A stretch of 64,000 nt of DNA, from the NCBI RefSeq assembly GCF_039523335.1, contig NZ_BAAAFC010000002.1, forward strand, positions 248,001 through 312,000. Direction: 5' to 3'. The notes below the pieces were generated by a model. The model was not told the DNA's origin. It made no database searches and saw only the letters and a list, made by a program, of their open reading frames with translations. Every line of letters starts with the position of its first letter. Position 1 is the stretch's first letter. The position numbers were made by a program, and so were the translations under genes. Shown here one piece after another: positions 24,923 to 33,884 of this stretch. Origin of the DNA: Marinobacter szutsaonensis. Lineage in GTDB: Bacteria; Pseudomonadota; Gammaproteobacteria; Pseudomonadales; Oleiphilaceae.

Positions 24923-26368
24923 ATGAAGACAAAATTTGCTTTGCCTTTGGTGGCGGCCAGTACTGTGTTGTTGGCCGGGTGTTTCGATGGTGACGACGAT
25001 CCGGCGAAAACCAGTGTCCGGGTCGTTCATGCGTCTTCTGACGCGCCAGCAGTCAATGTGCGTGTGAACAATCAAACGGTGGTCTCCGGCGCTGACTACA
25101 AGCAGGCCGCTGTGCTGACCCCGAATGCCGGTACAGCCTCGATAGCGGTTGATGGCATCTTGCCGGGTGGTGAGACCGCCACCGTGATTGATGCGGATGC
25201 TTCTCTTCGATTTGATACTAAATATGATGTGATTGCCGTGGGTAAGGTGGGGGACCAGACCATCGCCCCACTGATTCTTGCTGACGACGGCGAACGCGAA
25301 AGCGCTGATTCTGTCCGCCTTCGGGTCGCGCATTTGTCGCCCGACGCTCAGGAGGCCGCGGGCGGCCCAGTTGATGTCTATGTGACGGCGGCCGGTGCAG
25401 AACTTCCTGCCGAAGCTACCTTCTCGTTTGCTTTCCAGGAAAGCGTTGGCCCGCTGGAAGTCCCCGCGGGTGAGTATCAGATTCGGGTTACGCCTGCGGA
25501 TTCAAGCATAGTAGTTTATGACAGCGGTTCCGTGGCGTTGCCTGCAGGAGCAGATCTTCTGGTGGGCGCCATCGACAACACGGTTTATGGCGAGTCACCG
25601 ATCACTTTACTGGTCATCAATGGTAGTGAAACGAGTGAAATTCTGTCCGCCGAGACCGGAGCCGATCTTCGGGCCGTGCATAGCGTCTCCGATATTGGGT
25701 TTGGAAGAACAAACACTGCCGTTGACGTCTATCTCAATTCAGATCCCGGAACTGGCACACCGTTGACCTTCTCTTTCGGTGATACGCTTCCTGACATCGC
25801 CTTTACCGGCAACTACCTTCTCGGGGCACCCGGCGGCGCTGTTGGCGATTACGATCTGACCGTGACTGCTTCCGGAGACACCGCCGCAGCGATAGAAGCA
25901 ACTCTGACGCTGGCCGCAGGTGATCTCAGAACGGTAGTTGCCGCTGGCAGTGCCGACGCAGGCTTTGAAGCGCTGGTCTTCAGTGACGACAACCGCAGGA
26001 TTGCCACTGCTGCGAAGTTGCGCCTGATCCACGGTGCCGTCGAGGCAGCAACCGTAGATGTATACCTGGTGCCAACAGCTGAGGGTGGTGCCGATGCAAC
26101 GATGATTGGTAACCTTGCCGGATCGCCGACCGTCCCCGGCTTCGAGTACGGAGCCAGCACGGGTTATGTGCAGGTAGCTGACGGAAACTATGTGGCGTTT
26201 ATCACCGAGGCAGGCAATCCGGCGAACGTACTCTATAAATCACCAGATCTCGAGCTTTCAGCCGGCGGCATCTACACCGCGGTGGCTCGGCGAGCCCTGA
26301 GCGGCAGTGATCCTGTGGCTGGTGTTACCTTGATGGATGATTTCATCCCTGAACCGCAGCCGCAGTAA
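24923..26368 (+). CDS. DUF4397-repeat lipoprotein
   Basis: 481 residues from the ATG at 24923 (a GTG lies two codons earlier). Lipobox LLAGC, then an acidic linker FDGDDD that suggests export to the outer membrane. Four DUF4397-like repeats begin with VRVVHASSDAP, LRVAHLSPDAQ, LRAVHSVSDIG and LRLIHGAVEA, each followed by a DVYV/DVYL strand. Such beta-rich repeats occur in surface proteins; no enzymatic motif is visible. It is probably monocistronic, with a strong hairpin 25 nt after the stop. Confidence 0.8.
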   Translation: MKTKFALPLVAASTVLLAGCFDGDDDPAKTSVRVVHASSDAPAVNVRVNNQTVVSGADYKQAAVLTPNAGTASIAVDGILPGGETATVIDADASLRFDTKYDVIAVGKVGDQTIAPLILADDGERESADSVRLRVAHLSPDAQEAAGGPVDVYVTAAGAELPAEATFSFAFQESVGPLEVPAGEYQIRVTPADSSIVVYDSGSVALPAGADLLVGAIDNTVYGESPITLLVINGSETSEILSAETGADLRAVHSVSDIGFGRTNTAVDVYLNSDPGTGTPLTFSFGDTLPDIAFTGNYLLGAPGGAVGDYDLTVTASGDTAAAIEATLTLAAGDLRTVVAAGSADAGFEALVFSDDNRRIATAAKLRLIHGAVEAATVDVYLVPTAEGGADATMIGNLAGSPTVPGFEYGASTGYVQVADGNYVAFITEAGNPANVLYKSPDLELSAGGIYTAVARRALSGSDPVAGVTLMDDFIPEPQPQ

Positions 26369-26393
26369 ATGACTTTGTAGAGATGACTTACTC

Positions 26394-26418
26394 GAAGCCC
26401 CGGCATTGCCGGGGCTTC
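26394..26418. terminator. Bidirectional terminator hairpin
   Basis: GAAGCCCCGGC (26394-26404) and GCCGGGGCTTC (26408-26418) form a perfect 11-bp stem with an ATT loop. It lies between the convergent DUF4397 and dacB genes, 3 nt from the latter's stop. The T-rich flank on the plus side is weak. Confidence 0.75.
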
Positions 26419-26421
26419 CTG

Positions 26422-28002
26422 TTATTGAATGGTCACATTCGAGCTGTTCGAATCTGCCCGCGAAATCGCCGTCCCCGTAGGCGGCCGGTAATGCAGCGAG
26501 TAAAGCACCCGATCCAGCACCGATTTGCCATTCCACGCCGGGTCGTTGTTCACGATACCCACCACCGCCCAGGTGGTGTTGTTCTCGTCCCGGGTAAAGC
26601 CGGCAATCGAGCGAACATGCTCCAGGTAACCGGTCTTGATGCGGCCTGTGCCTTCCATGCCTGCTCGCTTCAGGCGGCGGGCCATGGTTCCGTCCATGGC
26701 GGTGATCGGCATGGAGGCCATCAGGTCGGAGGCGAACGGGCTGTTCCAGGCGTGCTGGAGGAGCTGAACACCCTGGCGGGCCGAAATGCGGCCATGACGG
26801 GTGAGGCCGGCCCCGTTGTCGATCACCATGCCAGCAGTATTGATGCCTTTGCTCTCAAGCCACTCGTAGATCACACGGATACCGGCTACGCGGTCATCCT
26901 GTTCGTCCTCTTTCCGGTTTTCGGCACCGATAGCGAGCAACATCTGGCGGGCCATGACGTTGCTGCTCCACTTGTTGATGTCCCGCACCATGGTGACCAG
27001 GTCCGGAGAGGTGGTTCTCATCACCAGCCGGGCATCGTCGGGGGTCTTGCCGGTCATGCTGGCGCCGCTGATGGTCACGCCGGTTTCCTTGAGGACTGAA
27101 CGAATCAGGGACGCGGTGTACTGCTCGTGGGGCAGCAGGGACATATAGGTGGTGGTCCGGCAGCCTTGTGGCAGTTCGCCCGTCACGCGCACGGTGACCT
27201 GCATGTTGTCGTCAAACACCGGCTCCCAGTTGAAATCACGGCGGCCGGGGCAGGGACCCTCGGGTATGGCGGTGACCCGGTTGTCGATCCGCACTTCGCT
27301 CAGGTCCGGCGTCGTCCAGGCCTGGGTCCCGCGCTCGTCAGCCCGGACCTGGAAGTGCAGCAGGTTGAGGTTGGTCAGGTAGGCCGAAGGCTCCACCAGG
27401 AACGGACGGTAGGGATTGTCGCCATTGTCCTCGAATTTCGGGAAGCCGCCATCCACGCGGAAATAGCTGCCATCCAGAACCAGGTGGCCGTCAATGCTGG
27501 TCACGCCCATTTGCCGGAGTTCACGCATGGTGGACCACAGGCGTTCGAGGGTCAGTTTCGGGTCGCCTTCGAAGCGGACATACAGGTTGCCCTTGAGTGT
27601 GTCGCCGACCATTTGCCCGTCGGTCAGGAAATCGGTATTCCAGTGGTGGGTCGGGCCGAGAATTTCCAGGGCCGCGTAGGTAGTCACCAGCTTCATGATG
27701 GAGCCGGGGCTCATCAGTTCGTCAGCGTTCACATACTGCTCGATCCCCGGACCATTGAGGGGGACCGCCGCAACGCTCAGGCCTTCCTTGTTGTTGAGGG
27801 CCTTGAAGGCGTAATCCCGGACTTCCGTGCTCCAGAGCCGGGTGGGGGAGTCTTCACTACCCGATTGCGCAGCTGCAGCCAGCGGGAAACCCGCAGCCAT
27901 GACCGCGGCAATTCCTGCAGACAACATGAACCGACAGCTGGACCTCCTCAGTCCTGCCTGCCTGACGCTGCGTCGCATGACCCTGATCTTCATGATTTCC
28001 AT
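26422..28002 (-). CDS. dacB: D-alanyl-D-alanine carboxypeptidase/endopeptidase (PBP4)
   Basis: 526 residues with an N-terminal signal (hydrophobic segment about 25-45 ending AAAAQ). The three penicillin-binding motifs of peptidase family S13 are present: S-x-x-K as SIMK (S101, K104), S-x-N as SSN near 347, and KTG near 456 (GRIKTGYL). The large insertion between the first two motifs is typical of PBP4/DacB. It trims or cleaves peptidoglycan cross-links in the periplasm. A slightly long N terminus makes the start uncertain by a few codons. Confidence 0.9.
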   Translation of the reverse strand: MEIMKIRVMRRSVRQAGLRRSSCRFMLSAGIAAVMAAGFPLAAAAQSGSEDSPTRLWSTEVRDYAFKALNNKEGLSVAAVPLNGPGIEQYVNADELMSPGSIMKLVTTYAALEILGPTHHWNTDFLTDGQMVGDTLKGNLYVRFEGDPKLTLERLWSTMRELRQMGVTSIDGHLVLDGSYFRVDGGFPKFEDNGDNPYRPFLVEPSAYLTNLNLLHFQVRADERGTQAWTTPDLSEVRIDNRVTAIPEGPCPGRRDFNWEPVFDDNMQVTVRVTGELPQGCRTTTYMSLLPHEQYTASLIRSVLKETGVTISGASMTGKTPDDARLVMRTTSPDLVTMVRDINKWSSNVMARQMLLAIGAENRKEDEQDDRVAGIRVIYEWLESKGINTAGMVIDNGAGLTRHGRISARQGVQLLQHAWNSPFASDLMASMPITAMDGTMARRLKRAGMEGTGRIKTGYLEHVRSIAGFTRDENNTTWAVVGIVNNDPAWNGKSVLDRVLYSLHYRPPTGTAISRADSNSSNVTIQ

Positions 28003-28302
28003 CCGTTGAGTTCTTATGACTAAACAATAGCCGATCCTGGCGCGATGTACTATGCAGAAAAGCTCTACATGACGTTAAAAATTGCCAGTAGAGACGTTGT
28101 TTCTATTGAATTTTTGTGACGCTCTGTAAGGGCCCTTTGGAATCAGTGGGTTAGCTGTACAGAAATTAATCTTGTGGATGTCAATGACTTTGTGTGCGTT
28201 TTTTACCGTGGGTTTCAGGGCATTTCAGTCATGGAATTTCAGGTTCAATCAGCGTTTCCTAGTTGAGTGACACAACGACCACAACAAGAACAGGAGGGCG
28301 CC
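28003..28302. other. AT-rich intergenic region between divergent genes
   Basis: About 300 bp separating dacB and the hydroxylase-like gene, AT-rich compared with its flanks. It must hold promoters for both. I see no repeat, no convincing RNA fold and no ORF with a ribosome site, and no sigma-70 site good enough to report. Confidence 0.5.
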
Positions 28303-28779
28303 ATGATTGGTATACCGATCGGGTTGATCACAGCCAATGCCGTTGAGTGGGTATTCCACAAGCACGTTCTGCACAATCGGGGGCGTGACCGGAACAGTTT
28401 CTGGGCGTTCCATTGGCATGATCATCACCGGAATGTCCGCAGGAACGGTTTCCTGGATGAGGACTACCGGCACCCGCTCCTGACCTGGAATGCCCAGGCC
28501 AAGGAAGTCGCGGCTCTGGTGGCGGGAGCCGCGGCGGTGACACCCTTGCTGCCGGTAGCTCCGTTCTTTGTCGGTACCCTCTATTACAGTGCCTGGAACT
28601 ATTATCGGGTGCACAAGAGATCCCACCTGGATCCGGAGTGGGCCTGGGAGCATCTGCCGTGGCACTATGACCACCACATGGGGCCCAACCCCAACGCCAA
28701 CTGGTGTGTGACCAAACCCTGGTTTGACCACATCATGGGGACACGGGAGCCAATGGCAAACCGGGAGGCGCCCGCATAA
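28303..28779 (+). CDS. Fatty acid hydroxylase/sterol desaturase-like membrane protein
   Basis: 158 residues from the ATG at 28303 with a strong GGAGGG upstream. It has clustered histidines, HKHVLH (about 15-20), HWHDHH (about 35-40) and HYDHH (about 125), as in the membrane diiron fatty-acid-hydroxylase superfamily, plus one or two hydrophobic segments around residues 68-95. It is short for the superfamily (usually 200-300), so it may be a compact subfamily; the substrate is unknown. The stop overlaps an ATG (TAATG), and the GST-like gene follows. Confidence 0.7.
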   Translation: MIGIPIGLITANAVEWVFHKHVLHNRGRDRNSFWAFHWHDHHRNVRRNGFLDEDYRHPLLTWNAQAKEVAALVAGAAAVTPLLPVAPFFVGTLYYSAWNYYRVHKRSHLDPEWAWEHLPWHYDHHMGPNPNANWCVTKPWFDHIMGTREPMANREAPA

Positions 28780-28814
28780 TGGTCACTCCAACATCCCGAA
28801 ACCAAGGACAAACC

Positions 28815-29585
28815 ATGCTGAACGCGTTAAAGCACAACGTGAATGTGCTCGAATCCGTGGCAACCTCTTCCTTTACCGCCTGGCGCGGATGCCTGGTGGT
28901 GAAGGCGGCGGAGCAGCCGGAAAAGCCGATCATTCTCTATGACATGGAAGGCTGCCCCTATTGCCGGCGGGTGCGGGAGGCGCTTACGGCCCTGAACCTG
29001 GACGTTGAGATCCGACCGTGCCCCAAGGGCGGCCGAATTTACCGGGCTGAAGCGGAAGCGATCGGTGGCAAGCAGCTGTTTCCGCTTCTGGTGGACGAGA
29101 ATACCGGCCAGGTCATCTATGAATCCGAAGATATCGTTGAGTACCTTTTCCGCCAGTACGGTGGCCGACCGGTTCCGGGGTATTACAAGGCCAAGGTCTG
29201 GCAGCCGGTATTTGGCTCTCTGGGCTCGGTTGCCAGCGAAATGCGGGGGCTGCGGGCAGCACCGGGCAAGCGTCCCGATCAGGGGCTTCATCTATGGAGC
29301 TTCGAGGGCAGTCCATTCTCCCGGCTGGTGCGGGAAAAGTTGTGTGAACTGGAGATTCCGTACACGCTCCACAATCTTGGCAAGGAACACTGGACCGAAA
29401 TCGGGCCCGCGAAGCAGCGCATCAAACCGGGGAAATACCAGCCTTTACCCGGAGGTAAGCGGGATGCCTTCTTCCAGCAGCACGGGCGGGTTCAGGTCCC
29501 TTACCTGGAAGATCCCAACACCGGGACGTCCATGTTCGAATCGGCGCGTATATTGAAGTATCTGGAGGAACAATACGGCGGTTGA
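28815..29585 (+). CDS. Tandem glutaredoxin/GST N-domain protein
   Basis: 256 residues from the ATG at 28815, chosen for AAGGA at 28804-28808; an ATG at 28779 overlaps the previous stop and would add 12 residues. It contains two thioredoxin-fold GST-N-like units: the first with GCPYCRRVREAL (about 47-58) and YESEDIVEYL, the second with GSPFSRLVREKL and MFESARILKYL. The CPYC motif suggests glutathione-dependent thiol chemistry. No C-terminal GST helical domain is evident. It is probably co-transcribed with the hydroxylase-like gene. Confidence 0.8.
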   Translation: MLNALKHNVNVLESVATSSFTAWRGCLVVKAAEQPEKPIILYDMEGCPYCRRVREALTALNLDVEIRPCPKGGRIYRAEAEAIGGKQLFPLLVDENTGQVIYESEDIVEYLFRQYGGRPVPGYYKAKVWQPVFGSLGSVASEMRGLRAAPGKRPDQGLHLWSFEGSPFSRLVREKLCELEIPYTLHNLGKEHWTEIGPAKQRIKPGKYQPLPGGKRDAFFQQHGRVQVPYLEDPNTGTSMFESARILKYLEEQYGG

Positions 29586-29622
29586 GGCTGTCACTTAAGG
29601 CAGATTTCAAGGGAGGGCCACC

Positions 29623-30555
29623 ATGCTGGAGCTATCAAGGCGACGATTCCTGATCGGTGTCGGGCTGAGCGGCCTGGCTGTGGCTTCCCCCCGACTGATG
29701 GCTGCCGGCTCGCCCCCGGGAGAGCAGGCCTTTCACTCCCGGCCCATTCCCTCCACCGGGGAATCCGTCCCCGCCATCGGCATGGGAACCTGGATTACGT
29801 TCAACGTCGGGGGAGACCAGTACCTCATTGATCAGCGCACTCGGGTACTCGAGACCTTTCTTGAGCGCAATGGCACTGTGATCGACTGTTCACCCATGTA
29901 TGGCAGTGCAGCCGACGTCATCGGCGCCGGGCTGGACAAGCTCGGCGCCCATGACCGCATCTTTGCGGCGACCAAGATCTGGACCAGTGATGGCGCGGAG
30001 ACCCGGGAGCAGGCCGCCACGTCAGAGCGGCGATGGGGCATCGATCGCTTCGACCTGCTGCAGGTCCACAACCTGCTGGCCTGGCAGGAACACCTGGCGA
30101 CCCTGAAACAGATGAAGGCCGAAGGCCGGGTCCGTTACATCGGTATTACCACCTCCCATGGCCGCCGGCATCGTGAGCTGGCGCGCGTCATGGAAACCGA
30201 ACCGCTGGATTTCGTTCAGCTGACCTACAACGTATTGGACCGGCAGGCCGAAGAACGGCTGCTGCCCCTGGCCCGGGAACGGGGCATTGCAGTTATCGTG
30301 AATCGGCCGTTCCAGGGCGGTTCCCTGTTCCGCCGGTTCCAGTCCGAGCCGCTGCCGCCTTGGGCCAGTGAGGCCGGCGTGGGTAACTGGGCCGAGTTCT
30401 TCCTCAAGTTCATCATTTCCCACCCCGCCGTCACCTGCGCCATTCCGGCCACGACCAGCGTGGAGCATATGCAGGAGAACATGGGGGCCATGTACGGTCA
30501 GTTGCCTGACGCCAGCCTGCGAAGGATGATGGCAGAGTATGTGAGGCAGCTGTGA
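29623..30555 (+). CDS. Tat-exported aldo/keto reductase
   Basis: 310 residues. The N terminus SRRRFLIGVGLSGLAVA is a twin-arginine signal, so the protein is probably exported folded with its cofactor. The AKR tetrad is visible: Asp in VIDCSP, Tyr in MYGSA, Lys in ATKIW and His in LQVHNL. C-terminal phosphate-binding residues lie in CAIPATTSVEHM. Periplasmic AKRs of this type are known but poorly characterised. Its stop overlaps the start of the next gene by 3 nt. Confidence 0.8.
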   Translation: MLELSRRRFLIGVGLSGLAVASPRLMAAGSPPGEQAFHSRPIPSTGESVPAIGMGTWITFNVGGDQYLIDQRTRVLETFLERNGTVIDCSPMYGSAADVIGAGLDKLGAHDRIFAATKIWTSDGAETREQAATSERRWGIDRFDLLQVHNLLAWQEHLATLKQMKAEGRVRYIGITTSHGRRHRELARVMETEPLDFVQLTYNVLDRQAEERLLPLARERGIAVIVNRPFQGGSLFRRFQSEPLPPWASEAGVGNWAEFFLKFIISHPAVTCAIPATTSVEHMQENMGAMYGQLPDASLRRMMAEYVRQL

Positions 30556-31259
30556 ACGCGGCGACCTGGCTGAGCTATTCCTTGCAGGACTTCGTGATGT
30601 TCGGCCCGGAGGTATTCCTGAGATTGTTTGCGCGGATCAATCAGGACCTCTGGCCCTGGCTATTGTTGTGGCCACTGGCAGGCCTGGTGCTGCCGTGGTT
30701 CGGCCGGCAAGCCGCCGAGTTGCCGAGGCGGCTGGCTATGGCTCTGGCCGGGCTGGCGTGGATTGGCTGCGGCTACCTGTTCCTGGTGCGCTATTACGGC
30801 CCGGTAAACTGGCCGGCCACCGGGTTCGGGTGGGCCTTCGTGGTTCAGGGACTGTTATTGCTGCTGCTGAAGGGGAGGGCGCTGCCCGCACCGATGACGC
30901 GGCCGGAGGCGGTCAGCTGGTGGCTGGCGATATTTCTGTTGCCCTGGCTTTCGGTACTGGAGATGCCCGATTTGTGGGCGCTCGCCCTGTTCGGACTTGC
31001 GCCCGGGGTGACTGTTGCCGCCACCGTGCTGATGTTTGCCCGGCAACCGGCGCCACTAAGGTGGTTGCTGTTGGTGTTGCCCCTGGCCTGGACCCTGTTC
31101 AGTGCGGCCACCTACTGGGCCCTGGGTACCTTCTGGTTGCTGGGCTTTCCGGCGGCCACGCTGGTGCTGCTGGTTGTCGCGCTCAGGGTCAATCCCAGTC
31201 CGGTGCAAAACCCGGGTTCGCAATCCGTTCACCCCGGTCCAGGGCGTCAATCGCCCTGA
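30552..31259 (+). CDS. DUF6064-like multi-pass membrane protein
   Basis: 235 residues from a GTG overlapping the previous TGA. It has about six hydrophobic segments; the N-terminal LQDFVMFGPEVFLRLFARIN and the GYLFLVRYYGPVNWP region recall DUF6064 membrane proteins of unknown function. The last 23 residues are polar and overlap the convergent reductase gene by 71 nt, so the natural end may have been extended by loss of an earlier stop. It is coupled to the Tat-exported reductase. Confidence 0.6.
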   Translation: MNAATWLSYSLQDFVMFGPEVFLRLFARINQDLWPWLLLWPLAGLVLPWFGRQAAELPRRLAMALAGLAWIGCGYLFLVRYYGPVNWPATGFGWAFVVQGLLLLLLKGRALPAPMTRPEAVSWWLAIFLLPWLSVLEMPDLWALALFGLAPGVTVAATVLMFARQPAPLRWLLLVLPLAWTLFSAATYWALGTFWLLGFPAATLVLLVVALRVNPSPVQNPGSQSVHPGPGRQSP

Positions 31260-31998
31260 CTTCATCCTCGTTCAGTTGAATCTTCAGGGCCTCCAGGTTG
31301 GCCTTCTGGTGGGATGGCCGGGTAGAGGAGGGGATCGGCACCACGCCCCGTGAGGCCACCCAGGCAATGGCAATCTGCGCCGGAGTGGCGTTCCGCTCGC
31401 TGGCAATGCGCTGCAACGTCTCGTCCTCCATGACCTTGCCCACGGCCAGGGGCATGTAGCCTGTCACCGTAATGCCCAGTTTCTGAGCGTGTTCCACGAC
31501 TTTGCGGTTGGCCAGGAACGGATGGACTTCCACCTGATTGGTGAGGATGGTTGAGTCGCCAAGGATTTTCTTCGCCTGATCCATCTGCGCACAGGTGAAA
31601 TTGGAGATCCCGATGTGCTCGGTCAGGCCCTCGCGCTGGGCGTCCCGGAGAGCGCCCAGGTATTCCTCCATCGGCACTTCGTTGTCCGGGGAAGGCCAGT
31701 GGATGAGCGTCAGGTCGACGTGGTCGGTTTTCAGACGGGCCAGGCTGTCGTGGAGGCTGTTGATCAGATCGCTGGCGTGCAGATTGTCGTGCCAGATCTT
31801 GGTGGTCAGGAAGATATCGCGGCGGGGAATGCCGCTTGAGGTGATGCCGTCGCCCACTTCCGCCTCGTTTTCATACATCTGTGCGGTGTCGATGTGCCGG
31901 TAACCCAGCGACAGGGCGCTCTTCACCGCCTCCCGGGCATCATTGCCCTTCAGGCGAAAAGTACCCATACCGATCTTCGGAAGCGTGGTAAACGACAT
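31189..31998 (-). CDS. dkgB: Aldo/keto reductase, DkgB-like
   Basis: 269 residues, the length of E. coli DkgB (2,5-diketo-D-gluconate reductase B, also a methylglyoxal reductase). Catalytic residues: Asp in YRHIDTAQMY, the Tyr following, Lys in LTTKIWHDN and His in LTLIHWPSP. NADPH-binding IPSSTRPSHQKANLEA is near the C terminus. It reduces small aldehydes or ketones in the cytoplasm. It is probably a single gene; the 3' end overlaps the convergent membrane-protein gene. Confidence 0.85.
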   Translation of the reverse strand: MSFTTLPKIGMGTFRLKGNDAREAVKSALSLGYRHIDTAQMYENEAEVGDGITSSGIPRRDIFLTTKIWHDNLHASDLINSLHDSLARLKTDHVDLTLIHWPSPDNEVPMEEYLGALRDAQREGLTEHIGISNFTCAQMDQAKKILGDSTILTNQVEVHPFLANRKVVEHAQKLGITVTGYMPLAVGKVMEDETLQRIASERNATPAQIAIAWVASRGVVPIPSSTRPSHQKANLEALKIQLNEDEVRAIDALDRGERIANPGFAPDWD

Positions 31999-32122
31999 GA
32001 TCTCTGTCCTCCTGTTCCAGTTCTGTACTAACCCAGATGATGTCGCCAGGGTGGTTCTTCAAGTGGCTCGCCGGTATTATCCCGCCGGAGATTGAAACAA
32101 GTCCGAAGCGCGAGAGTGATTC

Positions 32123-32536
32123 ATGTATACCGGCCAGTGCCTGTGTGGCGACCTCACCTTTGAATATGACGGCCCTCTCGGCCCGATTTCCCTGTGCCAT
32201 TGCAGCCAGTGTCGGCGCGCCCATGGCAGTGCCTTCTCGGCCAGCGCGCCGGTGCAGGCGGTGAGGTTCCGGATTCTCTCCGGTGAAAACCGGGTGACTG
32301 AATACGAGTCCAGCCCCGGCAAGTACCGCGCCTTCTGCAGCCGTTGTGGCAGCCAGCTATACAGCCGGGTAGATGCCATCCCCGGTATCCTGCGCCTGCG
32401 GGTAGGCGTGATCAACGAACCCTTGGGCAAAGGCCCGGCGCAGCATGTCTATGTCGGTTCGAAATCGGATTGGTTTCCGATCACCGACGATATTCCCCAG
32501 TACGAAAAGACCGAGAGGACCAACGACCCTCACTGA
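32123..32536 (+). CDS. GFA/CENP-V family zinc protein
   Basis: 137 residues. The cysteine pattern of the Gfa-like fold is complete: QCLCGDLTF at the N terminus, CHCSQCRRAHGSAF around 25-38, and CSRCGSQLY near 71. The family includes the so-called glutathione-dependent formaldehyde-activating protein; most members have no proven reaction. The convergent gene downstream ends 3 nt away. Confidence 0.85.
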   Translation: MYTGQCLCGDLTFEYDGPLGPISLCHCSQCRRAHGSAFSASAPVQAVRFRILSGENRVTEYESSPGKYRAFCSRCGSQLYSRVDAIPGILRLRVGVINEPLGKGPAQHVYVGSKSDWFPITDDIPQYEKTERTNDPH

Positions 32537-32539
32537 GGG

Positions 32540-33661
32540 TCAGTTCACAGGAACGGTCCGGTAAACCTTGCCCCTGGGGGAGTCGGTCAACAGCCAGAGA
32601 GCGCCGTCCGGGCCCATGCGCACATCCCGGATGCGCTCGCCAAGGTCCGTCAGCAAATCTTCCTCCTCGGTGACGTCTCCATCCCGGATCTCCAGGCGCA
32701 CCAGCTTGCGCATTTTCAGCGCCCCCACGAACAGGTCACCTTGCCACTCCGGAAACAGGTCGCCGGTATAGAACGCCATGCCCGAGGGGGCTATCGATGG
32801 ATCCCAGTAATGCAGGGGCTGTGCCATGCCTTCCTTCTTGGTGTGCATGGTGATCGGCAGGCCCGAGTAATCGATGCCATAGGTGATCTCGGGCCAGCCG
32901 TAGTTGGTACCTGCAGAAATGATGTTGATCTCGTCACCGCCGCGAGGGCCATGTTCATGGGTCCATATCTCTCCGGTTTCCGGATGAATGGTCATGCCCT
33001 GGATGTTGCGGTTGCCGTAGGTGAAAAACGTGTCCTCGGCACCGGACTGGCCCATGAACGGGTTGCCCGGAACCGGCTCGCCGTTGACCGTGATCCGGTG
33101 TACGCCACCGGCGCCATCGCCAAGATCCTGGGCCCGATCCATTTCACCCCGGTCGCCGACGGAAATGTACAGGTTGCCGTCGCGATCAAACTCCATGCGC
33201 CCGGCGAAGTGCCGGGAGGTATTGGAGCGGGGCAGGGCCTCGAAAATAACCTCTACATCCTTAAGTTCGTCGCCTTCAAGCCGTGCCCGGGCAACCCGGG
33301 TGGTCATGCCTTCCCGGGTGCGGTGGGCATAGCTCAGGAACAGGGTCTGATTGCTTTCGAAATCCGGATGCAAAAGCACATCCAGCAGGCCGCCCTGGCC
33401 GGAAACCACCAGATCCGGAACGCTTGAGATCGGTTCACGGACGAGTTCGCCATCGCGGATGATCCGCAGTCGTCCGGCCCGCTCCGTTACCAGCTTGTCC
33501 CCGTTGGGCAGGAACGCCAGGCTCCAGGGGTGCTCAAGGTCCTCGGCAACGACCTCCAGCCGGAAATCCGCCTCATCCGATGAGAATGTCAGGTCAGCGA
33601 GCGTTGATAACGAAAACAGCATCAACCCGCTGGCCACAGCCAGGTGTTTGCTGGTGAACAT
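32540..33661 (-). CDS. PQQ-dependent aldose sugar dehydrogenase (YliI/Asd-like)
   Basis: 373 residues from the ATG at 33661, which has GGAGG upstream; a frame from 33685 adds eight residues without a better site. A Sec signal ends near STLADL. The body is a GSDH-type six-bladed propeller: HPWSLAFLPNGDKLVTER, GLLDVLLHPDF, the catalytic-His region SRHFAGRMEFD, and EHGPRGGDEINI. It should oxidise aldoses in the periplasm with PQQ, passing electrons to the respiratory chain. No PQQ biosynthesis genes lie in the window. Confidence 0.85.
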   Translation of the reverse strand: MFTSKHLAVASGLMLFSLSTLADLTFSSDEADFRLEVVAEDLEHPWSLAFLPNGDKLVTERAGRLRIIRDGELVREPISSVPDLVVSGQGGLLDVLLHPDFESNQTLFLSYAHRTREGMTTRVARARLEGDELKDVEVIFEALPRSNTSRHFAGRMEFDRDGNLYISVGDRGEMDRAQDLGDGAGGVHRITVNGEPVPGNPFMGQSGAEDTFFTYGNRNIQGMTIHPETGEIWTHEHGPRGGDEINIISAGTNYGWPEITYGIDYSGLPITMHTKKEGMAQPLHYWDPSIAPSGMAFYTGDLFPEWQGDLFVGALKMRKLVRLEIRDGDVTEEEDLLTDLGERIRDVRMGPDGALWLLTDSPRGKVYRTVPVN

Positions 33662-33814
33662 GGGAACCTCCGGCCTGTAGGGCATTCGGTCTGGAAACTC
33701 GGAAGCAACTGCCTAATCAGCATAGCACTTGACCCACTCCACTGCGCTGAACGGGTATTCTGGAATATAGGGTGAGGAGCTGGCGATGGATTACCTTGAT
33801 TTGAGGTTTTAAAT

Positions 33815-33833
33815 TAGAATGATTCGCATTAAG
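33815..33833 (+). promoter_or_regulatory. Candidate Fur box upstream of the siderophore receptor
   Basis: TAGAATGATTCGCATTAAG matches the 19-bp Fur consensus (GATAATGATAATCATTATC) at 12 positions by hand count. It lies about 52 nt upstream of the TonB receptor ATG, a fitting place for iron repression. Confidence 0.55.
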
Positions 33834-33884
33834 ATGTGCGTCGAATAATGACGAACCACCAAAACCTCACTCACGGAGAAAACG